Positions 1 to 10,107 of a stretch of 64,000 bases of DNA are shown piece after piece. The DNA lies in NCBI GenBank assembly GCA_037178625.1, contig CM074133.1, forward strand, positions 3,472,001 to 3,536,000. The letters run 5' to 3'. This stretch comes from Skeletonema tropicum. Lineage: Eukaryota; Bacillariophyta; Thalassiosirophyceae; Thalassiosirales; Thalassiosiraceae. The translations under genes and the position numbers were made by a program. The notes below the pieces were generated by a model. That model was not told the DNA's origin. It did not search any database and worked only from the letters and a program-made list of their open reading frames with translations. The number at the start of each line of letters is the position of its first letter. The first letter of the stretch is position 1.

Positions 1-2
1 AG

Positions 3-2033
3 CAGCTCTTCGATCATGGAGAACCTCCCACCTCCACTAGATCCTCCTCTTCACACAGGCGCTCCTCTCGCTCACTTGAAAAAAAGACGAGGGAACATCG
101 CCGTAGTCGTAGTTCCGCCACCTATCACACCGATTATGCTGATAATACACAGCCACTGAAGAGCAGCGGCGGCGGTGATGATAGGGACCGCCGCCGGCCT
201 TCTAATCAGAAACACTCATCTAAATCTTCCTCCTCTCGTCACCACCACCACGAGATCCCCTCCGCCGGTCTAAGACGTCGACCATCCTACACATCACTCT
301 ACTCTGCCGAGGGAGACCAACAATCCTTCACGAGCTCCATCAACACGACCAGCACACATCCCTCCACGGTCGAAAATGATGAGTTGTGTGAAGATGGCGG
401 GCAGTATCAATATCAATACACGGCAATATTTGAAACTAGAAATAATAATAGTATTAGGGCCTCCTCGTCTCGAGCATCCTCCAAGAGTCGGTCCATCTCT
501 TCGAAAAGGAGGAGTACGGGGGAGATACGGGGAAGGACGACGTCTTCTCCGTCGCCGAGTGCTAGGACTAGATCATCCTCGTCTCGTCGTCAGCATCATC
601 GTCATCCTTCTCGTGAGGAATATTATCATCGCTCCTCCTACTCACCACCAGCGAGAAGTAGTAGGAGTAGTCGAACACCATCATCCAGAAGAAGACGACG
701 AGGATCCCCAGATAATAATCAAAAATTTGCCGCCAGTTCATCTGCTTCTGGCAGCAGTCGACGAAGCAGTCGAACTTTGCCATCATCGTCACATCATCAT
801 CGCTCCTTTGTGAAACCTCCTCCCCCTCCGCCTCCTAATAAACCGATCAGGAGAAGATCATCCGATGACCTTCGTGCTCTTGAGGCGGATGATCTTCGTG
901 CTCTTGATGAGAGGGCGGATAATTATGATAAGTATTCCAACAGAAAAAGAGTAGGTGGACATAATCATAATACTAATCGAAGAAGGAGAGAGGGTAGCAG
1001 CCACAGCTACAGGCAGCATCGCGATCATCATCATCGTTATGGTCATCGTGGATCATTGGTGTCGTCGGCATCATCATCATCCCGTCATAATAATCGTCGT
1101 CAGGATGATGATCCTCCCGGAGATACGACTGTCAACCTCCGAGTCTCTCGAGACATCCGGCACAGCAGCAGTAGCAACTCCAACCCCAACTCCACCACCA
1201 CCAACAGTAACAGTAGCAGCAGTAGTAGTACTCGAATTATTGATGGCAAGACCCCCCGAAAACAAAACCACACCAAACCAAAGAAGAAGAAGAATTCCAT
1301 CGATCTAACCATTGATAACAATGGTCAAGGCACCTTCCAAGTAGTCACAACCTCCTCAACATCCCCACTCCAATTTGACATTCAAATTGACCAAGACAAT
1401 TCCTCCTACCTCATCCAAACGTCACTGGGGTTACTCCATCAGATACGGGAGGTCCATACTCCCAACAACACGAATATATTGCGGAGTTTAACCTATTGGA
1501 ATACGTACTTTGAACAGGAAGAGTTGGAATTGGGATATCATCGTGGTGAATTGGGCATTGTGTCCATGTCATTGAAAGATATGAAGTTTGCTGGGAATGT
1601 CGTACCGACTGTTCCGGGTGGGAAGAATATCAAGGCAAAGAAGTCATCGACATTTTCAAATTTACAAGATGTAGTGTTGATGACATTGACGGGAGTGTAT
1701 CATGGTGGTGGTGGTGGTAGTGGGAAGGCTGCATCATCATTTGAGAAGGATGATGTGTTTATTAAGGAGTTGGAGTTGTTTGTGACGGATTCGTTGTGGT
1801 GTTATTTGCGTTTGCATGGTTTGACGGAAGAAGAGGAAGAAGAATCATCATCGCAGCAGAAGCAGACGAAGGGTGGCGGTGATGATGATGATGAGGGAGG
1901 TGATTTGGGCATGAGTCATTCTAACGAGAGTGGTGGTGTTGAAGATAGGAGGAATGGGAGTCGGAGAGATGTTGGTGCAGATTATAAGATTCCTGTGTTG
2001 AGTCGAGTATTCAAGAGGGTGATTGGAGAGTAA
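3..2033 (+). CDS. Ser/Arg/His-rich protein with uncharacterised C-terminal region, array copy 1 (5' end outside window)
   Basis: The frame is open from the window edge (base 3) to the TAA at 2031-2033, giving 676 residues, with no in-frame ATG in the first 380 bases, so the start lies upstream. The first ~60% is low-complexity and basic: RS-like runs of Ser and Arg, His clusters, a proline run (seven P) and a tandem DDLRAL repeat. A Lys-rich stretch (KPKKKKNSIDL) follows. After it comes a better-ordered region of about 170 residues with regular hydrophobic spacing, containing SYLIQTSLGLLHQIREV and YWNTYFEQEELELGYHRGEL. It is followed by a Gly run, a short hydrophobic segment around SLWCYLRLHGL and an acidic E/D-rich tail. 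The RS-like part suggests a nuclear or RNA-associated protein, but that is inference; I recognise no family. This is the only copy whose frame continues upstream of base 156, where similarity to the other copies begins, so it is probably the parent gene. It ends about 170 nt before the first direct spacer repeats. Confidence 0.7.
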   Translation, partial: QLFDHGEPPTSTRSSSSHRRSSRSLEKKTREHRRSRSSATYHTDYADNTQPLKSSGGGDDRDRRRPSNQKHSSKSSSSRHHHHEIPSAGLRRRPSYTSLYSAEGDQQSFTSSINTTSTHPSTVENDELCEDGGQYQYQYTAIFETRNNNSIRASSSRASSKSRSISSKRRSTGEIRGRTTSSPSPSARTRSSSSRRQHHRHPSREEYYHRSSYSPPARSSRSSRTPSSRRRRRGSPDNNQKFAASSSASGSSRRSSRTLPSSSHHHRSFVKPPPPPPPNKPIRRRSSDDLRALEADDLRALDERADNYDKYSNRKRVGGHNHNTNRRRREGSSHSYRQHRDHHHRYGHRGSLVSSASSSSRHNNRRQDDDPPGDTTVNLRVSRDIRHSSSSNSNPNSTTTNSNSSSSSSTRIIDGKTPRKQNHTKPKKKKNSIDLTIDNNGQGTFQVVTTSSTSPLQFDIQIDQDNSSYLIQTSLGLLHQIREVHTPNNTNILRSLTYWNTYFEQEELELGYHRGELGIVSMSLKDMKFAGNVVPTVPGGKNIKAKKSSTFSNLQDVVLMTLTGVYHGGGGGSGKAASSFEKDDVFIKELELFVTDSLWCYLRLHGLTEEEEEESSSQQKQTKGGGDDDDEGGDLGMSHSNESGGVEDRRNGSRRDVGADYKIPVLSRVFKRVIGE

Positions 2034-2544
2034 GTAGAGCTTAAATAATGATTATAGATAGAATAGAGTAATAGAAAGGCAAGTTGAAGAAGTTGAAGTG
2101 TTGGTTTGCTTCGCTCGCTCACAGCGGTGTTCTGGAAAGCTCTGGAGCAGCTCTATCGAATGGAAGCATCCTTTCCCCTCCTCATCCGTTCGACACGATC
2201 CAAATTCAGTAATCCAGTTCATACCTCTTCTCCTCCCCGTGGTATTGAGACGATTCTACCACCACTGGAAAGCTCTCATTGCGCTCTATCGATTGATTGT
2301 AGTTTCAAGGCCAAATATCGATCTTTTGTCAATGTACTCAACTCGAGAGGGGTCTAGAGAAAGTCATCCCCAGCTCCGAAGTCACCCCCCAAATTTTCGG
2401 AAATTTGAACAAAATGGACCGTCTCCATCATCAAATCCATTAACATTATCAATGACATTATCACCATCAAATTAGAATCAACAGCTCCCTCGCCTGACGG
2501 CTCACTCGCTTCAATATTGCCGCTGTCGTCATCTGTAAATAATC

Positions 2545-3619
2545 ACTGCTCGGCCTCGCAAGCTCGCCCTCGCTAAAACACACTTCCATTGTAATATAGA
2601 TCAGCGCAGTCAGTGTCTCATCATGACAGTTGGTACGGAGCGGGCTCTAAACGCTGCGCTGAAGAACGAGGGCGACGATCTGGTAAGATCCAGACAGTTG
2701 GCACGGGCGGGCTCTAGACGCTTCGCTGAAGAACGACCACTTAATGCGGTGTGTTCATGATGGGTTGGCACGAGTGCATCCAGAAGTACATTGTTTGGCG
2801 GCATCACGCCACCGCCGTCATCATCATAGTTGCGGTGGTGGATGAGGCAATACCATCTCATTCTCATCCACCACCGCAACCCCAATTCCACCACCGCCAC
2901 AACAGTCATTATGAATTTACCAATTCCAATTCGACTCACGGCTCACGCCGTTGTTGTTGTGGCATTAATTGTTGTGGTGGAGGGTGAATGACGATGTGAA
3001 GGTTGTTGGTTGATTGTTGATTGTTGCTACTCATTCACCACCACCGCCACCAACAACCTTCACATCGTCATTCACCCTCCACCACCGCCACCAACAACAA
3101 GATGATTGTTAGTATTGTTGTATTCTCAATTCTCACCACCGCCGTCGCCACAAAGATGATTGAGACGGTGGTGGTGGATGCGATTGTGACGGCGGTGGTG
3201 GATGGTGGTGGATACGGTGGTGAGAATGTTGCTGGTGGTGGTGGTGGAATGGAATGATCATTGTGTATCTTCCACCACCACCGCCAGCAACATTCTCACC
3301 ACAGTGGTGAGCCGTAAGGCGAATGGAATGTTGGCGGTGGTGGATATCATGATGTTGGGTGTTTAATCCGTAGCGAAGCGGAGGATGCCGAGCGGAGTCG
3401 AGGCCAGCTGATGTTAATATTGACGTTGGAGTAAAGGAAGTGTGTTGTGCGAGGGCCACCGCCCGAGCTCTGATTGTATTGTTGAGTGCGCTCGTGCCAA
3501 CTGTCATGGATCTTACATTCTTAAAGTGGTCGCTTTTTGAGATCTTCGGCTCCATCTGTCTGGATCACGCCGATCGATGCTTCTGTCTTTCGCGAGGGCG
3601 ACGCAGGAGGCCGAGCAGT
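2545..3619. repeat. Foldback (inverted-repeat) element, unit 1
   Basis: The ends are imperfect inverted repeats. ACTGCTCGGCCTCGC at 2545 pairs with the GCAGGAGGCCGAGCAGT-type end at 3619, and GCCCTCGC pairs with GCGAGGGC. Inside, a ~68-bp segment beginning GACAGTTGG is tandemly duplicated (2624-2757) and recurs inverted near 3490-3530 (GTGCCAACTGTC). Nested hairpins sit at 2829-2880 (18-bp arms), 2976-3083 (34-bp perfect arms) and 3217-3302 (~33-bp arms, one mismatch). It could be a foldback transposon or a structured noncoding RNA source; the sequence alone does not decide. Confidence 0.6.
2976..3083. repeat. Perfect 34-bp inverted repeat with 40-nt loop
   Basis: The left arm 2976-3009 (starts GGTGGAGGGTGAATGACG) is the exact reverse complement of the right arm 3050-3083 (ends CGTCATTCACCCTCCACC). 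It recurs at 7016-7123, 11050-11157 and 15085-15192 in the other type A spacers. Confidence 0.85.
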
Positions 3620-4201
3620 AATTATTATGTTGTTATTTTTTATAGTAATGATAATAACGGTACTAATCGAATCGGCTTGAAAAGAGCTTTCCAGCGGTTG
3701 TCATAATATTATTGTATGTATTTTGGTCAAAAATTGAATTCGGATGTGAAATTCCGGCTGCAAAGCCGAATCTGGCCAAGCCGATGACTTTCTTGACCTC
3801 TTTTTGACCGGATCGATCTGTGAAAAGACCTCCAATCAGCCTGATTATACGCTTAATCGATAGAGCTGCTCAAGAGCTTTCCAAAACGCTACTTATCGCC
3901 GTCATTGGCCGCGTAGGAGAGAAGATAAGTATCGTACGGCCCATTGCCCATTGTCAATTTGAACTGGCTTGAGCTGTTCAGGCAGTAAGGAGAAGGTGCG
4001 GGGTGCCGGATGCTTCAAAAAACGGTGTCGTAGTATCAAGATGACCGTCTCAAATTGTCCGCCCACCACCTTCGCTCGCCACAAAACATCATATCATGCA
4101 CCATGATGTCATCATGATCATGCTCTGGATGATGCTCGCTACGCCGGCAACGCAACTAATAACTGCAAAGCAGGCCTTGACATGGTGTTCGGCAACTTTA
4201 G

Positions 4202-6073
4202 AGCAGAGGCGGTGATGATAGGGACCGCCGCCGGCCTTCTAATCAGAAACACTCATCTAAATCTTCCTCCTCTCGTCACCACCACCACGAGATCCCCTCC
4301 GCCGGTCTAAGACGTCGACCATCCTACACATCACTCTACTCTGCCGAGGGAGACCAACAATCCTTCACGAGCTCCATCAACACGACCAGCACACATCCCT
4401 CCACTGTTGAAAATGATGAGTTGTGTGAAGATGGCGGGCAGTATCAATATCAATACACGGCAATATTTGAAACTAGAAATAATAATAGTATTAGGGCCTC
4501 CTCGTCTCGAGCATCCTCCAAGAGTCGGTCCATCTCTTCGAAAAGGAGGAGTACGGGGGAGATACGGGGAAGGACGACGTCTTCTCCGTCGCCGAGTGCT
4601 AGGACTAGATCATCCTCGTCTCGTCGTCAGCATCATCGTCATCCTTCTCGTGAGGAATATTATCATCGCTCCTCCTACTCACCACCAGCGAGAAGTAGTA
4701 GGAGTAGTCGAACACCATCATCCAGAAGACGACGAGGATCCCCAGATAATAATCAAAAATTTGCCGCCAGTTCATCTGCTTCTGGCAGCAGTCGACGAAG
4801 CAGTCGAACTTTGCCATCGTCACATCATCATCGCTCCTTTGTGAAACCTCCTCCCCCTCCGCCTCCTAATAAACCGATCAGGAGAAGATCATCCGATGAC
4901 CTTCGTGCTCTTGAGGCGGATGATCTTCGTGCTCTTGATGAGAGGGCGGATAATTATGATAAGTATTCCAACAGAAAAAGAGTAGGTGGACATAATCATA
5001 ATACTAATCGAAGAAGGAGAGAGGGTAGCAGCCACAGCTACAGGCAGCATCGCGATCATCATCATCATCGTTATGGTCATCGTGGATCATTGGTGTCGTC
5101 GGCATCATCATCATCCCGTCATAATAATCGTCGTCAGGATGATGATCCTCCCGGAGATACGACTGTCAACCTCCGAGTCTCTCGAGACATCCGGCACAGC
5201 AGCAGTAGCAACTCCAACCCCAACTCCACCACCACCAACAGTAACAGTAGCAGCAGTAGTAGTACTCGAATTATTGATGGCAAGACCCCCCGAAAACAAA
5301 ACCACACCAAACCAAAGAAGAAGAAGAATTCCATCGATCTAACCATTGATAACAATGGTCAAGGCACCTTCCAAGTAGTCACAACCTCCTCAACATCCCC
5401 ACTCCAATTTGACATTCAAATTGACCAAGACAATTCCTCCTACCTCATCCAAACGTCACTGGGGTTACTCCATCAGATACGGGAGGTCCATACTCCCAAC
5501 AACACGAATATATTGCGGAGTTTAACCTATTGGAATACGTACTTTGAACAGGAAGAGTTGGAATTGGGATATCATCGTGGTGAATTGGGCATTGTGTCCA
5601 TGTCATTGAAAGATATGAAGTTTGCTGGGAATGTCGTACCGACTGTTCCGGGTGGGAAGAATATCAAGGCAAAGAAGTCATCGACATTTTCAAATTTACA
5701 AGATGTAGTGTTGATGACATTGACGGGAGTGTATCATGGTGGTGGTGGTGGTGGTGGTGGTGGGAAGGCTGCATCATCATTTGAGAAGGATGATGTGTTT
5801 ATTAAGGAGTTGGAGTTGTTTGTGACGGATTCGTTGTGGTGTTATTTGCGTTTGCATGGTTTGACGGAAGAAGAGGAAGAAGAATCATCATCGCAGCAGA
5901 AGCAGACGAAGGGTGGCGGTGATGATGATGATGAGGGAGGTGATTTGGGCATGAGTCATTCTAACGAGAGTGGTGGTGTTGAAGATAGGAGGAATGGGAG
6001 TCGGAGAGATGTTGGTGCAGATTATAAGATTCCTGTGTTGAGTCGAGTATTCAAGAGGGTGATTGGAGAGTAA
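4202..6073 (+). CDS. 5'-truncated array gene copy 2 (no in-frame ATG upstream)
   Basis: The frame is open for 623 codons, from just after an in-frame TAG (4199-4201) to the TAA at 6071-6073. It is homologous to copy 1 from its residue ~55 onward, but the first in-frame ATG lies deep in the C-terminal region (SMSLKDM), so no normal start exists unless an upstream exon is spliced in. The bases before the homology end in TTTAG, which could serve as a 3' splice acceptor; that is speculative. Differences from copy 1 are in-frame microsatellite changes only: one Arg fewer, one Ser fewer, one His more, and a nine-Gly run where copy 1 has five Gly plus Ser. Whether it is expressed cannot be told from sequence. 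Confidence 0.5.
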   Translation, partial: SRGGDDRDRRRPSNQKHSSKSSSSRHHHHEIPSAGLRRRPSYTSLYSAEGDQQSFTSSINTTSTHPSTVENDELCEDGGQYQYQYTAIFETRNNNSIRASSSRASSKSRSISSKRRSTGEIRGRTTSSPSPSARTRSSSSRRQHHRHPSREEYYHRSSYSPPARSSRSSRTPSSRRRRGSPDNNQKFAASSSASGSSRRSSRTLPSSHHHRSFVKPPPPPPPNKPIRRRSSDDLRALEADDLRALDERADNYDKYSNRKRVGGHNHNTNRRRREGSSHSYRQHRDHHHHRYGHRGSLVSSASSSSRHNNRRQDDDPPGDTTVNLRVSRDIRHSSSSNSNPNSTTTNSNSSSSSSTRIIDGKTPRKQNHTKPKKKKNSIDLTIDNNGQGTFQVVTTSSTSPLQFDIQIDQDNSSYLIQTSLGLLHQIREVHTPNNTNILRSLTYWNTYFEQEELELGYHRGELGIVSMSLKDMKFAGNVVPTVPGGKNIKAKKSSTFSNLQDVVLMTLTGVYHGGGGGGGGGKAASSFEKDDVFIKELELFVTDSLWCYLRLHGLTEEEEEESSSQQKQTKGGGDDDDEGGDLGMSHSNESGGVEDRRNGSRRDVGADYKIPVLSRVFKRVIGE

Positions 6074-8241
6074 GTAGAGCTTAAATAATGATTATAGATA
6101 GAATAGAGTAATAGAAAGGCAAGTTGAAGAAGTTGAAGTGTTGGTTTGCTTCGCTCGCTCACAGCGGTGTTCTGGAAAGCTCTGGAGCAGCTCTATCGAA
6201 TGGAAGCATCCTTTCCCCTCCTCATCCGTTCGACACGATCCAAATTCAGTAATCCAGTTCATACCTCTTCTCCTCCCCGTGGTATTGAGACGATTCTACC
6301 ACCACTGGAAAGCTCTCATTGCGCTCTATCGATTGATTGTAGTTTCAAGGCCAAATATCGATCTTTTGTCAATGTACTCAACTCGAGAGGGGTCTAGAGA
6401 AAGTCATCCCCAGCTCCGAAGTCACCCCCCAAATTTTCGGAAATTTGAACAAAATGGACCGTCTCCATCATCAAATCCATTAACATTATCAATGACATTA
6501 TCACCATCAAATTAGAATCAACAGCTCCCTCGCCTGACGGCTCACTCGCTTCAATATTGCCGCTGTCGTCATCTGTAAATAATCACTGCTCGGCCTCGCA
6601 AGCTCGCCCTCGCTAAAACACACTTCCATTGTAATATAGATCAGCGCAGTCAGTGTCTCATCATGACAGTTGGTACGGAGCGGGCTCTAAACGCTGCGCT
6701 GAAGAACGAGGGCGACGATCTGGTAAGATCCAGACAGTTGGCACGGGCGGGCTCTAGACGCTTCGCTGAAGAACGACCACTTAATGCGGTGTGTTCATGA
6801 TGGGTTGGCACGAGTGCATCCAGAAGTACATTGTTTGGCGGCATCACGCCACCGCCGTCATCATCATAGTTGCGGTGGTGGATGAGGCAATACCATCTCA
6901 TTCTCATCCACCACCGCAACCCCAATTCCACCACCGCCACAACAGTCATTATGAATTTACCAATTCCAATTCGACTCACGGCTCACGCCGTTGTTGTTGT
7001 GGCATTAATTGTTGTGGTGGAGGGTGAATGACGATGTGAAGGTTGTTGGTTGATTGTTGATTGTTGCTACTCATTCACCACCACCGCCACCAACAACCTT
7101 CACATCGTCATTCACCCTCCACCACCGCCACCAACAACAAGATGATTGTTAGTATTGTTGTATTCTCAATTCTCACCACCGCCGTCGCCACAAAGATGAT
7201 TGAGACGGTGGTGGTGGATGCGATTGTGACGGCGGTGGTGGATGGTGGTGGATACGGTGGTGAGAATGTTGCTGGTGGTGGTGGTGGAATGGAATGATCA
7301 TTGTGTATCTTCCACCACCACCGCCAGCAACATTCTCACCACAGTGGTGAGCCGTAAGGCGAATGGAATGTTGGCGGTGGTGGATATCATGATGTTGGGT
7401 GTTTAATCCGTAGCGAAGCGGAGGATGCCGAGCGGAGTCGAGGCCAGCTGATGTTAATATTGACGTTGGAGTAAAGGAAGTGTGTTGTGCGAGGGCCACC
7501 GCCCGAGCTCTGATTGTATTGTTGAGTGCGCTCGTGCCAACTGTCATGGATCTTACATTCTTAAAGTGGTCGCTTTTTGAGATCTTCGGCTCCATCTGTC
7601 TGGATCACGCCGATCGATGCTTCTGTCTTTCGCGAGGGCGACGCAGGAGGCCGAGCAGTAATTATTATGTTGTTATTTTTTATAGTAATGATAATAACGG
7701 TACTAATCGAATCGGCTTGAAAAGAGCTTTCCAGCGGTTGTCATAATATTATTGTATGTATTTTGGTCAAAAATTGAATTCGGATGTGAAATTCCGGCTG
7801 CAAAGCCGAATCTGGCCAAGCCGATGACTTTCTTGACCTCTTTTTGACCGGATCGATCTGTGAAAAGACCTCCAATCAGCCTGATTATACGCTTAATCGA
7901 TAGAGCTGCTCAAGAGCTTTCCAAAACGCTACTTATCGCCGTCATTGGCCGCGTAGGAGAGAAGATAAGTATCGTACGGCCCATTGCCCATTGTCAATTT
8001 GAACTGGCTTGAGCTGTTCAGGCAGTAAGGAGAAGGTGCGGGGTGCCGGATGCTTCAAAAAACGGTGTCGTAGTATCAAGATGACCGTCTCAAATTGTCC
8101 GCCCACCACCTTCGCTCGCCACAAAACATCATATCATGCACCATGATGTCATCATGATCATGCTCTGGATGATGCTCGCTACGCCGGCAACGCAACTAAT
8201 AACTGCAAAGCAGGCCTTGACATGGTGTTCGGCAACTTTAG
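6074..8241 (+). repeat. Type A spacer, unit 2
   Basis: Essentially identical to the unit 1 spacer, shifted by 4040 bp. It includes the foldback at 6585-7659 and the perfect hairpin at 7016-7123. An in-frame TAG at 8239-8241 precedes the next gene copy. No gene is supported. Confidence 0.8.
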
Positions 8242-10107
8242 AGCAGAGGCGGTGATGATAGGGACCGCCGCCGGCCTTCTAATCAGAAACACTCATCTAA
8301 ATCTTCCTCCTCTCGTCACCACCACCACGAGATCCCCTCCGCCGGTCTAAGACGTCGACCATCCTACACATCACTCTACTCTGCCGAGGGAGACCAACAA
8401 TCCTTCACGAGCTCCATCAACACGACCAGCACACATCCCTCCACTGTTGAAAATGATGAGTTGTGTGAAGATGGCGGGCAGTATCAATACACGGCAATAT
8501 TTGAAACTAGAAATAATAATAGTATTAGGGCCTCCTCGTCTCGAGCATCCTCCAAGAGTCGGTCCATCTCTTCGAAAAGGAGGAGTACGGGGGAGATACG
8601 GGGAAGGACGACGTCTTCTCCGTCGCCGAGTGCTAGGACTAGATCATCCTCGTCTCGTCGTCAGCATCATCGTCATCCTTCTCGTGAGGAATATTATCAT
8701 CGCTCCTCCTACTCACCACCAGCGAGAAGTAGTAGGAGTAGTCGAACACCATCATCCAGAAGACGACGAGGATCCCCAGATAATAATCAAAAATTTGCCG
8801 CCAGTTCATCTGCTTCTGGCAGCAGTCGACGAAGCAGTCGAACTTTGCCATCGTCACATCATCATCGCTCCTTTGTGAAACCTCCTCCCCCTCCGCCTCC
8901 TAATAAACCGATCAGGAGAAGATCATCCGATGACCTTCGTGCTCTTGAGGCGGATGATCTTCGTGCTCTTGATGAGAGGGCGGATAATTATGATAAGTAT
9001 TCCAACAGAAAAAGAGTAGGTGGACATAATCATAATACTAATCGAAGAAGGAGAGAGGGTAGCAGCCACAGCTACAGGCAGCATCGCGATCATCATCATC
9101 ATCGTTATGGTCATCGTGGATCATTGGTGTCGTCGGCATCATCATCATCCCGTCATAATAATCGTCGTCAGGATGATGATCCTCCCGGAGATACGACTGT
9201 CAACCTCCGAGTCTCTCGAGACATCCGGCACAGCAGCAGTAGCAACTCCAACCCCAACTCCACCACCACCAACAGTAACAGTAGCAGCAGTAGTAGTACT
9301 CGAATTATTGATGGCAAGACCCCCCGAAAACAAAACCACACCAAACCAAAGAAGAAGAAGAATTCCATCGATCTAACCATTGATAACAATGGTCAAGGCA
9401 CCTTCCAAGTAGTCACAACCTCCTCAACATCCCCACTCCAATTTGACATTCAAATTGACCAAGACAATTCCTCCTACCTCATCCAAACGTCACTGGGGTT
9501 ACTCCATCAGATACGGGAGGTCCATACTCCCAACAACACGAATATATTGCGGAGTTTAACCTATTGGAATACGTACTTTGAACAGGAAGAGTTGGAATTG
9601 GGATATCATCGTGGTGAATTGGGCATTGTGTCCATGTCATTGAAAGATATGAAGTTTGCTGGGAATGTCGTACCGACTGTTCCGGGTGGGAAGAATATCA
9701 AGGCAAAGAAGTCATCGACATTTTCAAATTTACAAGATGTAGTGTTGATGACATTGACGGGAGTGTATCATGGTGGTGGTGGTGGTGGTGGTGGTGGGAA
9801 GGCTGCATCATCATTTGAGAAGGATGATGTGTTTATTAAGGAGTTGGAGTTGTTTGTGACGGATTCGTTGTGGTGTTATTTGCGTTTGCATGGTTTGACG
9901 GAAGAAGAGGAAGAAGAATCATCATCGCAGCAGAAGCAGACGAAGGGTGGCGGTGATGATGATGATGAGGGAGGTGATTTGGGCATGAGTCATTCTAACG
10001 AGAGTGGTGGTGTTGAAGATAGGAGGAATGGGAGTCGGAGAGATGTTGGTGCAGATTATAAGATTCCTGTGTTGAGTCGAGTATTCAAGAGGGTGATTGG
10101 AGAGTAA
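8242..10107 (+). CDS. 5'-truncated array gene copy 3 (no in-frame ATG upstream)
   Basis: The frame is open for 621 codons and almost identical to copy 2. One Gln-Tyr dipeptide is lost from the N-terminal QYQYQY run, and the nine-Gly run is kept. As in the other internal copies, an in-frame TAG lies directly upstream and no initiator ATG is present. The retained open frame, despite a length change, shows that indels have stayed multiples of three. Confidence 0.5.
   Translation, partial: SRGGDDRDRRRPSNQKHSSKSSSSRHHHHEIPSAGLRRRPSYTSLYSAEGDQQSFTSSINTTSTHPSTVENDELCEDGGQYQYTAIFETRNNNSIRASSSRASSKSRSISSKRRSTGEIRGRTTSSPSPSARTRSSSSRRQHHRHPSREEYYHRSSYSPPARSSRSSRTPSSRRRRGSPDNNQKFAASSSASGSSRRSSRTLPSSHHHRSFVKPPPPPPPNKPIRRRSSDDLRALEADDLRALDERADNYDKYSNRKRVGGHNHNTNRRRREGSSHSYRQHRDHHHHRYGHRGSLVSSASSSSRHNNRRQDDDPPGDTTVNLRVSRDIRHSSSSNSNPNSTTTNSNSSSSSSTRIIDGKTPRKQNHTKPKKKKNSIDLTIDNNGQGTFQVVTTSSTSPLQFDIQIDQDNSSYLIQTSLGLLHQIREVHTPNNTNILRSLTYWNTYFEQEELELGYHRGELGIVSMSLKDMKFAGNVVPTVPGGKNIKAKKSSTFSNLQDVVLMTLTGVYHGGGGGGGGGKAASSFEKDDVFIKELELFVTDSLWCYLRLHGLTEEEEEESSSQQKQTKGGGDDDDEGGDLGMSHSNESGGVEDRRNGSRRDVGADYKIPVLSRVFKRVIGE

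Larger units (their letters stand above)
2034..4201 (+). repeat. Type A spacer, unit 1
   Basis: No gene is supported here. From left to right it holds an A/T-rich tail after the stop codon, then two copies of a GGAAAGCTCT...GCTCTATCGA motif at ~2133 and ~2262. Next is a 1.07-kb foldback (2545-3619), and then the same motif inverted at ~3848-3882. The last ~250 nt contain the sequence that joins directly to the next truncated gene copy. An in-frame TAG at 4199-4201 closes the next frame upstream. Many short frames exist in the region, but all are made of CCACCACCGCC/GGCGGTGGTGG and CAT/ATG runs and are not credible genes. Confidence 0.8.

Noticed and set aside
376..813. Frame of 145 residues overlapping the array gene in each unit
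   Set aside because: Alternative-frame shadow of the Ser/Arg-rich frame. Its Ile/Val/His/Leu runs are just CAT, ATC and TCC repeats read in another phase.
2098..3706. Numerous 60-140-residue frames in the spacers
   Set aside because: Made of CCACCACCGCC, GGTGGCGG and CAT runs, with no conserved motif. They change at spacer rearrangements.
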